A stretch of DNA of 64,000 bases, taken from assembly GCA_947258435.1 (NCBI GenBank), contig CAMYID010000004.1, forward strand, positions 62,001 to 126,000. The letters run 5' to 3'. The notes beneath the pieces are model-generated. The model worked only from the letters and a program-made list of their open reading frames with translations. It had not been told where the DNA came from and made no database searches. This DNA is from an uncultured Alphaproteobacteria bacterium. GTDB taxonomy: Bacteria > Pseudomonadota > Alphaproteobacteria > UBA11222. The stretch's first letter is position 1. Every line of letters starts with the position of its first letter. Positions 45,090 to 54,484 of this stretch are shown in pieces. A program made the position numbers and the translations under genes.

Positions 45090-46436
45090 TCAGACGCTGT
45101 TTGTCATAGCCTGCTCGATGAGGGTTTCGGCGTCCCAGCCGAATTCCAGGCCGGCAATGCCGGTGGCAACGTGCGGCCGGATCGGTTCGCCGGTTAGATG
45201 TCCGCCGGCATGCGACGACAGCTCTGTATAATTGATCACGCTGCTGATCCGCTGCGCCACGGCGGTGCCTGCTTCGGGCGGGGTTTCGGGCATCAGTAGC
45301 GCAAAATGGCTGCCGCTCAAGCGGGCGGAAAGATCTTCGCCCCGGACCAGCGCATTAATCAGGATGCCGATCTGCTGCAGGACTTTGTCGCCCATGGCAT
45401 AGCCATGCAGCTTGTTGATTTCGGGCAGATTTTCGACGCTGAATGTCGCCAGGGTCAGATTCTTGTGGCGTGTATGGGCGTCGGCCACAAGCTGAGTCAA
45501 ATGCTCCATCAGGAAGCCATGATGGTAGAGCCCGGTCAATGCGTCGCTCGTTGCGACGTCATGCGGCTTGCCGTACAGCGTTTGCAATGCCACACGGTAA
45601 TATTGCTGCTTGATGAGGATGCCCAGCCGGCCTTTCAGCTCATCCGGGGCGGTCGGGCGGTAGAGCACGTCAGTTGCGCCGGCAAGATAAGGTGCGCCCG
45701 GATCGGGAAAACAATCCGGTTCGGCGAAACAGACAAGCGGTGTGTTGAACAGTTTCGAATCCCGGCGGATATGCCGGCAGAATTGCAGATAGCTTTCCTC
45801 TTCACCGGAGGCCACATTGACCAGGATGGCGTCATAGCGCCGTTTTTCAAGATAGGTATAGGCATTGCCCACCGTATGCGCCCGGACGATCGTGCCGTAA
45901 TCGGCCAGCGTTTCCTCAAGCATCGCCTCATCATTGGCGGTTGGCCCGACCAGCAGAAATTGCGCATTATCTATTTTTTCAGGCAGTTTCAGCGTGCCGA
46001 TTTCGTGCGACCCGTATTTCGCACAGGTCTGTGCCCGGTGGTGCAGCTCAGCCTGCATGGTGTTGATGCGGGCCAGCGAGTCGAGCCGGCTGAAAAGCTG
46101 CAGATCGTGGTAGCTGTGGGGCAGGCAGGCATCGGCGCCCGCCTTCAGGCCATCGGCATGTGCGGGGCCGTAATTTTCATTGGCGATCAGAATAAGCGGG
46201 ACCTGCGCGGTTTCACGCCGGTTCTTGAGAGCGCGTGTCAGATTGAGGCTGGAGTTGCTTTGAGCGCCTTCGCCCAGGATGATTACATCGGGCCGTGCCG
46301 TGATCACAAGATCAAGCGCGTCTTCACCGCGTTTGCAGGCAATGCTTTCATAACCGCGTTGCAGCAACTTTGTTGCCAGTATATCTGCTTCGGAAGGTGT
46401 ATCGTTATAGACAAGTACCCGCGCGCCGTTGGTCAT
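45090..46436 (-). CDS. PleD/PopA-like protein with degenerate receivers and GGDEF, intact c-di-GMP I-site
   Basis: 448 residues in REC-REC-GGDEF order, like PleD. The phosphoacceptor position of REC1 is Gly55 (VIILGEG) and of REC2 Asn207 (AILVNV), so neither should be phosphorylated. In the GGDEF domain SDALTGLYHHGFL is kept, but the active motif reads SGSHF (374-378) and the metal Asp is lost. The inhibitory-site motif RxxD (RGED, 365-368), five residues before it, is intact. This combination points to a c-di-GMP receptor with no cyclase activity, as PopA is in Caulobacter. The link to cell-cycle proteolysis here is inference. Confidence 0.85.
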   Translation of the reverse strand: MTNGARVLVYNDTPSEADILATKLLQRGYESIACKRGEDALDLVITARPDVIILGEGAQSNSSLNLTRALKNRRETAQVPLILIANENYGPAHADGLKAGADACLPHSYHDLQLFSRLDSLARINTMQAELHHRAQTCAKYGSHEIGTLKLPEKIDNAQFLLVGPTANDEAMLEETLADYGTIVRAHTVGNAYTYLEKRRYDAILVNVASGEEESYLQFCRHIRRDSKLFNTPLVCFAEPDCFPDPGAPYLAGATDVLYRPTAPDELKGRLGILIKQQYYRVALQTLYGKPHDVATSDALTGLYHHGFLMEHLTQLVADAHTRHKNLTLATFSVENLPEINKLHGYAMGDKVLQQIGILINALVRGEDLSARLSGSHFALLMPETPPEAGTAVAQRISSVINYTELSSHAGGHLTGEPIRPHVATGIAGLEFGWDAETLIEQAMTNSV

Positions 46437-46616
46437 GCCGCTGATCCTTTGCTTGCAATTTGGCGAATGCTAGGCGATGGGGGGTTAAGGTTCCGTTTCA
46501 AAAGCGGCGCCAGGCAGCTTTCGGGCCGCGGGCAGGCGGAAAACAGCGGGTTCGTATCGGCACAGGATGATTTCCGGCCTCAGCCGGCGGATCGCAGCGA
46601 AAAAGGGAGTACAGCA

Positions 46617-47405
46617 ATGGCTGACGGAATCGGCGATGTCACGGGCAAGAATATTCTGATAACCGGCGCGACAAGCGGGCTTGGCTGGCATTTTGCGCAT
46701 TTGCTGAGTGGCGCGGGCGCACGGGTTGTGATCACGGGGCGGCGTGTGGAGCGGCTTGAAGCGCTGTGTCTGGAAATTGAAAATGCCGGCGGTCGTGCTT
46801 TGCCCATAGCGCTCGATGTCTGCGATCTGGACAGTATCGCGCGTACCGTCGAGGAGGCGGAGACCGAGCTCGGCCCGCTCGATGCGCTGATCAATAATGC
46901 GGGGATCAGCATGGAAGGCCGCGCCCTTGAGGTGAGCGGCGAAAATTACGACGCGATCATGGATACCAATCTGAAGGGGCCGTTTTTCATGGCAACCGAG
47001 GTTGCGCGCCGGATGATCGCCCGCCGCAAGGAGGGGGCAGACAAGGTCGGCAAAATCGTCAATATTGCCTCAGTCGGTGCGCATACCCTGCTGCCGGGCC
47101 TGTCGCTCTATAATATGGCGAAGGCCGGGCTGACCATGATGACCCGCGCTCTGGCGCGCGAATGGGCGCGTCAGGGGGTCAATGTGACCGCGATTTGTCC
47201 CGGCTATATCGAAACCGAGCTTAACAGCACATGGTTCAATTCCGAACCGGGTAAAAAACAGATCGCGACCTTTACGCGCCGGCGGCTGCATCATGCCGAA
47301 GATCTGGACGGTGCGCTGCTGTTGCTCTGCTCGGATCGTTCCGATGCGATGACAGGAACGGTGATCGATGTCGATGACGGGCAGTCGCTGGTCGGGATCG
47401 GCTGA
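46617..47405 (+). CDS. SDR family oxidoreductase
   Basis: 262 residues from the ATG at 46617 (GGGAG upstream). Classical SDR: TGATSGLG near 16-23, NNAGIS, and the catalytic YNMAKAG. The ETELNSTWFNSEPGKK segment resembles SDRs often annotated next to acyl-CoA genes. Its frame is open for 437 codons upstream only because it runs antisense through the PopA-like gene; that part is not coding. It is followed after 120 bases by a CoA-transferase gene, so a role in acyl-CoA or hydroxyacid metabolism is possible. Confidence 0.88.
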   Translation: MADGIGDVTGKNILITGATSGLGWHFAHLLSGAGARVVITGRRVERLEALCLEIENAGGRALPIALDVCDLDSIARTVEEAETELGPLDALINNAGISMEGRALEVSGENYDAIMDTNLKGPFFMATEVARRMIARRKEGADKVGKIVNIASVGAHTLLPGLSLYNMAKAGLTMMTRALAREWARQGVNVTAICPGYIETELNSTWFNSEPGKKQIATFTRRRLHHAEDLDGALLLLCSDRSDAMTGTVIDVDDGQSLVGIG

Positions 47406-47525
47406 CTGGTGGGCGCAAGCTGTGCAACAGTGTTGGCCTGCGGGGATGTGCGATGGTTTACGGCATCCTGCGCACGCGGTAAAACCTAGCCGACAAGAAT
47501 TCATCAATCGAGGGAGGGTGCCATC

Positions 47526-48674
47526 ATGCCGGGACCGTTATCAGGGGTAAAGATCATTGAAATGGCCGGAATCGGCCCGGGGCCTTTCTGCTCCATGCTG
47601 CTCTCGGATATGGGGGCTGATATCATCCGCATCGACAGGAAAAGCGCCAAGGGGGGCGCGAAATTCAAGGAAGGCGCGAAATTTGAAATCGGCGCGCGCG
47701 GCCGCCGCTCGGTTGCGCTGGATCTCAAAAAGCCCGAATCGGTGGAAGCGGTGCTGAAGCTTGTGGAAAAGGCCGATGCGCTGACCGAGGGGTTTCGTCC
47801 TGGTGTAATGGAGCGGCTTGGGCTTGGTCCCGATGTCTGCCTGAAGCGCAATCCCCGTCTGGTATTCGGTCGGATGACCGGCTGGGGCCAGGATGGCCCG
47901 CTATCGCAGGCGGCCGGGCATGATATCAACTATATCGCGCTGACCGGTGCCTTGCGGTCAATTGGCCGCAAAGGCGAAAAACCGATGCATCCGCTCAATC
48001 TTGTGGGGGATTTCGGGGGCGGTGCGCTCTATCTTGCCATGGGTGTGTGTGCCGCGCTCTATGAAGCCAAAGTGTCGGGCAAGGGGCAGGTGATCGATGT
48101 CGCGATGACCGAAGGTGCCGCCTCGCTGATGTCGATGTTCTATGGCATGCGCGCAGCCGGCATCTGGAATGACGAGGTCGGGACAAATCTGCTCGATAGC
48201 GGTTCGCATTTTTACGACAGCTATGAGTGCGCCGACGGCGAATATGTGTGTCTCGGTTCGATCGAACCGCAATTTTATGCCGAACTGCTTGAAAAAACCG
48301 GGCTGACCGACGATCCCGATTTCCAGCAGCAGCATAATCGCGAAAAATGGCCTGAACTGAAAGAGCGGCTGATCGCACTTTTCAAGACCAAGACGCGCGA
48401 CGAGTGGAATGCGATCATGGAAGGAACCGATATCTGCTATGCGCCGGTTCTCTCCCTCGAAGAGGCACCCAGGCATGCCCACAATGTTCACCGTCAGGCA
48501 TTTGTTGAACTTGGCGGTGTTGTGCAGCCCGCGCCCGCGCCGCGTTTCAGCCGTACACAATCTGAAATTCAGGGGCCGCCCCCTTTTATTGGCCAGCACT
48601 CCGAAGAGGCGCTTGCGGATTGGGGCATTGCCGCCGACGAGATCGCGGCGCTGAAAGAATCCGAGGCAATCTGA
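47526..48674 (+). CDS. CaiB/BaiF family protein, alpha-methylacyl-CoA racemase-like
   Basis: 382 residues. The N-terminus GVKIIEMAGIGPGPFCSMLL and the catalytic region NLVGDFGGGALYLAMG match alpha-methylacyl-CoA racemase, whose active-site Asp lies in that GDFGGG segment; AGHDINYIALTGAL supplies the His of the pair. It would invert the 2-methyl centre of branched acyl-CoA before beta-oxidation. It differs from the three CoA-transferases at 34.5-38.2 kb, which lack these motifs. The following phosphatase gene starts 28 bases later. Confidence 0.88.
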   Translation: MPGPLSGVKIIEMAGIGPGPFCSMLLSDMGADIIRIDRKSAKGGAKFKEGAKFEIGARGRRSVALDLKKPESVEAVLKLVEKADALTEGFRPGVMERLGLGPDVCLKRNPRLVFGRMTGWGQDGPLSQAAGHDINYIALTGALRSIGRKGEKPMHPLNLVGDFGGGALYLAMGVCAALYEAKVSGKGQVIDVAMTEGAASLMSMFYGMRAAGIWNDEVGTNLLDSGSHFYDSYECADGEYVCLGSIEPQFYAELLEKTGLTDDPDFQQQHNREKWPELKERLIALFKTKTRDEWNAIMEGTDICYAPVLSLEEAPRHAHNVHRQAFVELGGVVQPAPAPRFSRTQSEIQGPPPFIGQHSEEALADWGIAADEIAALKESEAI

Positions 48675-48702
48675 CACGAAAACAGCAGGGGGAGCGGAGC
48701 TT

Positions 48703-49455
48703 TTGAGTGCATTGCCTGGTACAACCGGCCGGCGGCGCGTCTATCTGATGCGCCACGGCCATGTCGATTATTTTTCACCCGAAGTGATTGCTTCGGGCGA
48801 TTATAACGGCGTTCCGCTAACCCCGCTTGGCCGGGAGCAGGCAGTCGCGGCAGGTGACGCCCTGGCTGATATCCCCTTCGACAGGGCGGTTTGTTCGGGC
48901 TATCGCCGCACGGAAGAAACCGCCCGGCTTGTGCTGTCCCGGCATACGGCGCTTGCCGATTTGCCGCTTGAAAGCGAAGCCGAGCTTGTGGAACTGCACG
49001 GCAGTACCGATGCCCAGCCCATGTCGCGCGAGAAATTTGCCGCCGCCATGGCGTTTCAGTTCGATAATGCGGCAGAGCCGGGTGCGCGCATGGGGCTTGG
49101 CACAGATGGGGAGCTGTTTGCGGAAGCGGCTGCCAGGGCCGAACGTGCCTTCATCCGCCTGCTGAGCGAACCGGGCTGGGCCACCATGCTGATCGTTGCG
49201 CATGAGGGAATCAACCGGCTTATACTGGGCTGGGCCAGCGGTGCGGGTCTTAAAGGCGTTCAGGCTTTCGAACAGGATACCGCCTGTATCAATATTCTTG
49301 ACTTCGATCTGGTGCCTGCCGAGGCGCAAGCAGGGAACGAGATCAGGCGTGCGATGATCAAGGCGCTCAATCTCACTCCCTATAATCACACGAAATTCGG
49401 AATGAACATGACAAGCCTTGAACGGATCATGACACCGGTCGAGGCGCATCATTAA
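48703..49455 (+). CDS. Histidine phosphatase family protein
   Basis: 250 residues with the RHG motif at 17-19 (YLMRHGHVDYF) and a second catalytic His in IVAHEGINRL. It belongs to the phosphoglycerate mutase/phosphatase superfamily; the substrate is unknown. The start is TTG 48703 with GGAG eight bases upstream; I see no better ATG before the RHG motif. It may be co-transcribed with the racemase-like gene, and converges on the LOG gene with an 11-base gap. Confidence 0.85.
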   Translation: MSALPGTTGRRRVYLMRHGHVDYFSPEVIASGDYNGVPLTPLGREQAVAAGDALADIPFDRAVCSGYRRTEETARLVLSRHTALADLPLESEAELVELHGSTDAQPMSREKFAAAMAFQFDNAAEPGARMGLGTDGELFAEAAARAERAFIRLLSEPGWATMLIVAHEGINRLILGWASGAGLKGVQAFEQDTACINILDFDLVPAEAQAGNEIRRAMIKALNLTPYNHTKFGMNMTSLERIMTPVEAHH

Positions 49456-49466
49456 CGGCGGTGGGT

Positions 49467-50393
49467 CTAGCTGTTGTTGTGCCGGGGTGGAACATCGCCA
49501 CGATACCAGTCCGTAATGATTTCCCAGGCCGTTTCCGCGTCTTCCACATAGCGAATGATGTCGAGATCTGCCGGCGCAATCATACCCTCTTCCGCCATGC
49601 GCTCGAAATTAACGATGCGACGCCAGTATGTTTCACCAAATAGCAGCACGGGAATCGGGTCGATTTTCTGAGTCTGTATGAGTGTCAAGGTTTCAAACAG
49701 CTCATCAAGGGTGCCGAAACCGCCGGGAAAGATCACCAACGCACAGGCGCGCATCAGAAAATGCATCTTGCGCAATGCGAAATAGTGGAACTGAAAGCAA
49801 AGCTCAGGCGTAATGTAAGGATTGGGCAACTGCTCCATGGGCAGTACGATATTGAGCCCGATGCTCATTGCGCCGGCATCATCGGCCCCACGGTTGGCAG
49901 CTTCCATGATTCCGGGGCCGCCGCCTGTGACAATCACGAAATTGCGTGCGCTGTCGGTTTGACCGGTTTCCGAAACCAGCTGGCCAAATTGACGTGCCTC
50001 CGTATAATATCTGGCGTTGGCGGCCATTCGCCGGGCCGCGGCGAGTTCGCGCTCGGCTTTGGCCTTTTTCTCTGCATCATCCGCTGCGGCAAAGGCTTTC
50101 TCCGCCGCCGCAAGCGACTGCTGCGCGCGATCTGGCGGCGGCAGCCGGGCGCTGCCGAAAACCACGATCGTCGATTCGATGTTCTGCTCCTGCAGGATGA
50201 GTTCGGGCTTGAGCAGTTCAAGCTGTAGCCTGACAGGACGCAGATCCTCGCGCATCAGGAATTCGGTGTCGGTATAGGCAAGCCGGTAGCTTGGTGCGCG
50301 GGTTTGTGGTGTCTGTCTGTGATCGGCGGATCTCCGCGCGTCCTGCCGGGCTGTCGGAAATTTATCGCGTGTGTCTGGCTGTTGCTTCTTCAT
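49467..50393 (-). CDS. LOG family protein with long N-terminal extension
   Basis: 308 residues. The lysine-decarboxylase-like Rossmann core shows GGGPGIMEAANRGADDAG and PGGFGTLDELFETL, the nucleotide-binding signatures of LOG proteins, which split nucleoside monophosphates to base and ribose phosphate. About 90 residues precede the core, including an Ala/Glu/Lys-rich helix (about 88-115) likely to be coiled coil. The start overlaps the stop of the upstream MFS gene by four bases on the same strand. Physiological substrate unknown. Confidence 0.87.
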   Translation of the reverse strand: MKKQQPDTRDKFPTARQDARRSADHRQTPQTRAPSYRLAYTDTEFLMREDLRPVRLQLELLKPELILQEQNIESTIVVFGSARLPPPDRAQQSLAAAEKAFAAADDAEKKAKAERELAAARRMAANARYYTEARQFGQLVSETGQTDSARNFVIVTGGGPGIMEAANRGADDAGAMSIGLNIVLPMEQLPNPYITPELCFQFHYFALRKMHFLMRACALVIFPGGFGTLDELFETLTLIQTQKIDPIPVLLFGETYWRRIVNFERMAEEGMIAPADLDIIRYVEDAETAWEIITDWYRGDVPPRHNNS

Positions 50394-51706
50394 ACTGTAT
50401 CCTTGTCTGGCCTGGTACGAGTCGGGCCGCCGGGATCATCGTCTTCTTCACTGTTATGCGTCTGTGGCGGTCCGGCCTGTTCGTCTTCGGACAGCGGGTC
50501 GATCGGGCCAATGGTCTGGGCAACACGCAGCGCATCGGCAAAAGCGATATGTTCGTCTGACGGGGCGGGCGTACGCTGGCGTATGCGGTGAACCGCAAAT
50601 ATGACAAGCCCGACATGGAAGAGCGCGGTATAGGCAAACAGACTGCCCATTCCGAACGCGTCAATCGTCAGTGATGCAAGCAGTGGCCCCGCAACCGCGC
50701 CCGCTGCATAAACAAGCAGCAGTCCACTGGCCGTTTCAACATAATTTTCCGGCTGCACGAAATCATTCATATGCGCAATGCTGAGTGAATAAAGCGGAAA
50801 TGCGAAAAAGCCGAACAGGAAAACCGAATAGGTCAGCGCTCCACTCCCGGAATGGGTGAGCCAGGTCATAATGAGAGCTGCGAGTGCCGCACCGGCACTT
50901 GCCACGATGATGACCTTCCGGCGGTCAATTCTGTCTGACCAGCGGCCAAGCGGCCATTGCCCCACCGCGCCCGCAATCACAGCGATACTCATGAATAATG
51001 CGACATTGGTCGTATCGCCTGTGTCGCGCTGGGCAAATACCGGCCCGAGTGCCCAGAAGGCACCATTGGTCAACCCCACTGTCAAGCAACCCAGCACCCC
51101 GACCGGCGAATGCCGATACAGCGTACGGATACGGATTTTTACCTCGTCAATCGGTGCCGGCGCTTGCGCACGTGTCAGTGCGACGGGCACGGCTGCAAGT
51201 GAGACAAGAATTGATGCCAGCCCGAACAGCACGAATTCTGCAGGATCTGCCAGTATCAGCATCATCTGACCAACGGTGATCACGGTCAGATTGATGATCG
51301 TATAAACGGAGAAAATCAATCCGCGATTTTCGTTCGTGGCGCGCTCATTCAGCCAGCTTTCAATCACCATATAGAGCACGGCAAAGCAGAAACCCGAACC
51401 GGCGCGCAGACCCCACCAGACTTCGGCATTTACCAGCAGTGCATGGGCAAGCACGATACTTGACGCGATTGCGACGACGGCGGCAAAGGTGCGGATATGC
51501 CCTGCGCGTCGTACAAGCAGGGGGCCGGTCCAGCAGCCGGACGCAAAGCCGAAGAAATAGCTCGACCCCAGAATGCCGATTTCGATTGCTGAAAATGCTT
51601 CGAGGTTCGCGCGAATAGGCAGCAGCGTCCCCTGAAGCCCGTTTCCCATGAGAAGTAGTGCGACGCCGATCAGAAGTGCTGCGATCGGTGCAACCACGGC
51701 GGTCAT
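50390..51706 (-). CDS. MFS transporter (YcaD-like)
   Basis: 438 residues with 12 predicted membrane helices and a charged cytoplasmic tail of about 50 residues. The segment GLRAGSGFCFAVLYMVIESW with LNERATNENRG is typical of the YcaD-like branch of the major facilitator superfamily. Cargo is unknown. It is 30 bases downstream of the YejA-like gene and overlaps the LOG gene, so the three probably form an operon. Confidence 0.88.
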   Translation of the reverse strand: MTAVVAPIAALLIGVALLLMGNGLQGTLLPIRANLEAFSAIEIGILGSSYFFGFASGCWTGPLLVRRAGHIRTFAAVVAIASSIVLAHALLVNAEVWWGLRAGSGFCFAVLYMVIESWLNERATNENRGLIFSVYTIINLTVITVGQMMLILADPAEFVLFGLASILVSLAAVPVALTRAQAPAPIDEVKIRIRTLYRHSPVGVLGCLTVGLTNGAFWALGPVFAQRDTGDTTNVALFMSIAVIAGAVGQWPLGRWSDRIDRRKVIIVASAGAALAALIMTWLTHSGSGALTYSVFLFGFFAFPLYSLSIAHMNDFVQPENYVETASGLLLVYAAGAVAGPLLASLTIDAFGMGSLFAYTALFHVGLVIFAVHRIRQRTPAPSDEHIAFADALRVAQTIGPIDPLSEDEQAGPPQTHNSEEDDDPGGPTRTRPDKDTV

Positions 51707-51736
51707 AGTTACTCCATACTTTTGCCTGCCTACGGA

Positions 51737-53539
51737 TCAGTTGTCGGCTTTCTGCCACCAGCTGTTTATATCATAGCCATAAACAGGTGTCTTTTCAGGT
51801 CGTTCCAGCGTAGCGGCGGCGCCGACCCAGTCTACCGGCAGATAATCAAGCGGTATGACATAATGCCCGGCCGACAGGGCGCGTTCGAGTGCCTGTGCCG
51901 CAGCGGTGAAGGTCTGCGTATCACGTGCGTCAAGCAAATGCGCGATCATCGCGTCAACAGCAGCGCTTTTTATGCCTGGATAGTTACGCGTGCCTGGCTG
52001 GTCGGCTGCGGCCGAACCCCAATAGTAAAGCTGCTCATTGCCCGGCGACAGCGATGCGTACCAGTCATATATGATCATATCGAAATCGAAATTGCGCAGC
52101 CGTTCCTCATATTGTGAGGAATCCACTGTGCGAACGGAGATGTCCGCACCCAGCAGCCTGGCATTGCGGGCGAAGGACAGGGCAAGCTTCTCATCTTCGG
52201 ACCGCACCAGCAGGATTTCGAATGTCATTGGCTGATTGCCGGCAAGATGCCGCAATTCTCCGTTCTGAACGGCCCATCCCGCGCCGTTCAGAATTTTCTT
52301 TGCTTTTCTGAGGTTGGCGCGAATACGCCCCGACCCGTCCGTAACAGGGGGTGAAATACCTTCTGTGAACAAAGCGTCTGGCAGAGAGCCTGCATAAGGG
52401 CGCAATAACCGGTCGGCTGCTTCAGGCAGCGATTGGCCCGCCGCCGACAGGGTGGAATTGTCGAAATAACCACGGATCCGGCGATAGGCGTTATGATAAT
52501 AGTTGGCATTAAGCCATTCAAAGTCGAGCGCATAACTCAGGGCTTCGCGCACCTGTGGATCTGCAAAAATCGGTCGGCGCGTATTGAACACAAGCCCGCG
52601 CAGACCCGATGGCCGGCCATGCGGCAATGCGAGTTTCCGGACATCGCCTTTCCTGGCGGCGGGAAAATTATAACCCGTGGCCCAGCGTGCCGGGTCCTGT
52701 TCCTCATGCAGGTTGACCAGCCCCGTCTTGAAGGCCTCGAACCCCGCGCTTGTATCGCGGTAATAGTTGACGCGGATCGTGTCAAAATTGTACTGACCGC
52801 GATTGGCGGCAAGATCGCGCGCCCAATAATCAGGGTTGCGGCGATATAGGATCTCTCGGCCCGGGGTTACTTCGGCCACCTGATAAGGTCCTGAACCCAC
52901 AGGGATGTCGAGGCTTGTCGCTGAAAATTCGCGCGGTTCGTACCAGTGTTTGGGTAAAATCGGCATCAGCCCCAGGATTAGCGGCATTTCCCGGTCCTGC
53001 AATGCGGTATCGAAGTGAAAAACGACCTGATCGGGGGCCGGCTGTTCAATATTCATGACCTTGCTGTAATAGCTGCGATGATTGGGCCGCCCTTTGTCGC
53101 GCAGGGTTTCAAGCGAAAAGATGACGTCCTCGACCGTGATGGGGTGGCCATCTGAAAATTTCGCGCGGGGGTCGATGGTGAAACGGACCCAGCTTCGATC
53201 ATTGGGCACCTCCACCGACTTTGCGATCAGCCCGTACAGGCTGAACGGTTCATTATGATTGCGCCGCATCAGACTGTCGAAAACCCATTCGCGCAGCCCG
53301 CGCGGTGTCTGCCCACGGACGATGAAGGGATTGAGGCTGTCAAAACTGCCATATTCCGCAATTGTCAGCGCGCCACCCTTGGGTGCATCGGGGTTCACAT
53401 AATCAAACGCGGCGAATTCGGGTGGCAGTGCAGGATCCCCATGCATGGCGATGCCATGCTGCGGCTTTGCGGTAGCCAAAGCGGTTAGCCCCACCCAAAG
53501 CGCGAAAACAAGGGCAAGACGGAATAAATTCAATGTCAT
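51737..53539 (-). CDS. ABC transporter solute-binding protein, family 5 (YejA-like)
   Basis: 600 residues from the ATG at 53539. A signal peptide (LFRLALVFALWVGLTALATA) precedes the mature GIAMHGDPALPP. FDYVNPDAPKGGALTIAEYG and the FSDGHPITVEDVIFSL segment are typical of the peptide-binding YejA/OppA class. It would bind peptides in the periplasm. The matching permease and ATPase genes (yejBEF) are not next to it, which is unusual; a carrier of a different family follows instead. Alternative TTG starts lie a few codons upstream. Confidence 0.9.
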   Translation of the reverse strand: MTLNLFRLALVFALWVGLTALATAKPQHGIAMHGDPALPPEFAAFDYVNPDAPKGGALTIAEYGSFDSLNPFIVRGQTPRGLREWVFDSLMRRNHNEPFSLYGLIAKSVEVPNDRSWVRFTIDPRAKFSDGHPITVEDVIFSLETLRDKGRPNHRSYYSKVMNIEQPAPDQVVFHFDTALQDREMPLILGLMPILPKHWYEPREFSATSLDIPVGSGPYQVAEVTPGREILYRRNPDYWARDLAANRGQYNFDTIRVNYYRDTSAGFEAFKTGLVNLHEEQDPARWATGYNFPAARKGDVRKLALPHGRPSGLRGLVFNTRRPIFADPQVREALSYALDFEWLNANYYHNAYRRIRGYFDNSTLSAAGQSLPEAADRLLRPYAGSLPDALFTEGISPPVTDGSGRIRANLRKAKKILNGAGWAVQNGELRHLAGNQPMTFEILLVRSEDEKLALSFARNARLLGADISVRTVDSSQYEERLRNFDFDMIIYDWYASLSPGNEQLYYWGSAAADQPGTRNYPGIKSAAVDAMIAHLLDARDTQTFTAAAQALERALSAGHYVIPLDYLPVDWVGAAATLERPEKTPVYGYDINSWWQKADN

Positions 53540-53630
53540 GATGTCAGTCAACAAATCCGGTACCGTGATTGCAGCGCAGTGTAACGGAATTTATCACAAG
53601 CCAGATTGCCTTTTTTGTGTCATCGCACAG

Positions 53631-54389
53631 ATGTTAAAGAAAGCCATGCGATGGATTGATCTGCGTGGCGCCGCCCTGATCGGGGGGATGATTGCCACTT
53701 TGCTGCTGCCTGGCGGTTGTCAAACGACAAATTCCGCCGACCGAAAGGTCAGCGCCTTTGATGAACTTGTCTTTGGCGTCACCGAAACGGGCGAGGGGGG
53801 GCTGACTGAGGCCGATCCAGGCATCCGTCTGACACGGTGGCGTGTGCCCCTGCGCGCGCATTTCGCGCAGCCGCCGCCCGGCCCTGTTGCGGCGCTGGGG
53901 GATGCGGTGCTCGCGGAGCTTGCGGCTATTACCGGTCATGATCTGGCAATGGCAGCGCCGGGGGAGCGTGCCAATGTCGCCCTTGTTTATGGGGACGCGG
54001 CATTGCTCGTCCGTACATTAAAGGCGATGGGTGCGCGCATTGAAGGTTATGAGGCAAGTAGCGCGGCCTATGGCTTTTGCTGGTCCACGCACTGGCATGC
54101 GGCGGGGGAAATTCGTCGTGCTGTCGTATATATCGCCGATGCCGATGTCATGCCCGATGAAAAACCCGGCGCGGTCGCGGCCTGTCTGCGACATGAGATG
54201 GGGCATGTGATGGGGTTGCGTTTTCATGCGGAGCGGAGCTATTCCGTGATGGCCGCACAACGTAGCCTGCGTGACTATACCGCGACCGACAGGCAGGTTC
54301 TGCGGTGGCTCTATCACCCCGGATTGCCGGCAAGCGGGGCGCGTGATCAGGTGTTGGCGCGCCTGAGGGACTTGCCGCTTGATCCGTAA
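53631..54389 (+). CDS. DUF2927 family putative metalloprotease-like envelope protein
   Basis: 252 residues from the ATG at 53631; an ATG at 53646 is an alternative and neither has a strong ribosome binding site. A hydrophobic N-terminus ends in LLLPGGCQTT, a weak lipobox, so it may be a lipoprotein. The second half has HEMGHVMGL, an HExxH zinc-protease-type motif, and a Cys just before it (ACLRHEMGH). DUF2927 proteins are of unknown function. Divergent from the YejA-like gene with a gap of about 90 bases. Confidence 0.8.
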   Translation: MLKKAMRWIDLRGAALIGGMIATLLLPGGCQTTNSADRKVSAFDELVFGVTETGEGGLTEADPGIRLTRWRVPLRAHFAQPPPGPVAALGDAVLAELAAITGHDLAMAAPGERANVALVYGDAALLVRTLKAMGARIEGYEASSAAYGFCWSTHWHAAGEIRRAVVYIADADVMPDEKPGAVAACLRHEMGHVMGLRFHAERSYSVMAAQRSLRDYTATDRQVLRWLYHPGLPASGARDQVLARLRDLPLDP

Positions 54390-54457
54390 CCGGTCCCCCG
54401 TTGGCGGGATAAATAGCGGGCCGTCTTGGCGCCAACGGGGCAGCGCCTAAAACCGGT
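54389..54457. terminator. Nested inverted repeats between convergent genes
   Basis: An 11-bp perfect repeat CCCCGTTGGCG (54396-54406) with CGCCAACGGGG (54430-54440) is enclosed by ACCGGT (54389-54394) and ACCGGT (54452-54457), which can also pair. It lies exactly between the DUF2927 gene and the converging carboxypeptidase gene, starting at the stop codon of the former. A bidirectional terminator is likely, although there is no T-run. Confidence 0.5.
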
Positions 54458-54484
54458 CCTGGCCAAAAGCCGGTCGCTCAGGAC

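Noticed and set aside
45306-46616. Long plus-strand open frame running into the SDR gene (699 codons in all)
   Set aside because: It is antisense to the PopA-like gene and has no family resemblance before residue 438; the SDR has its own ATG and ribosome binding site at 46617.
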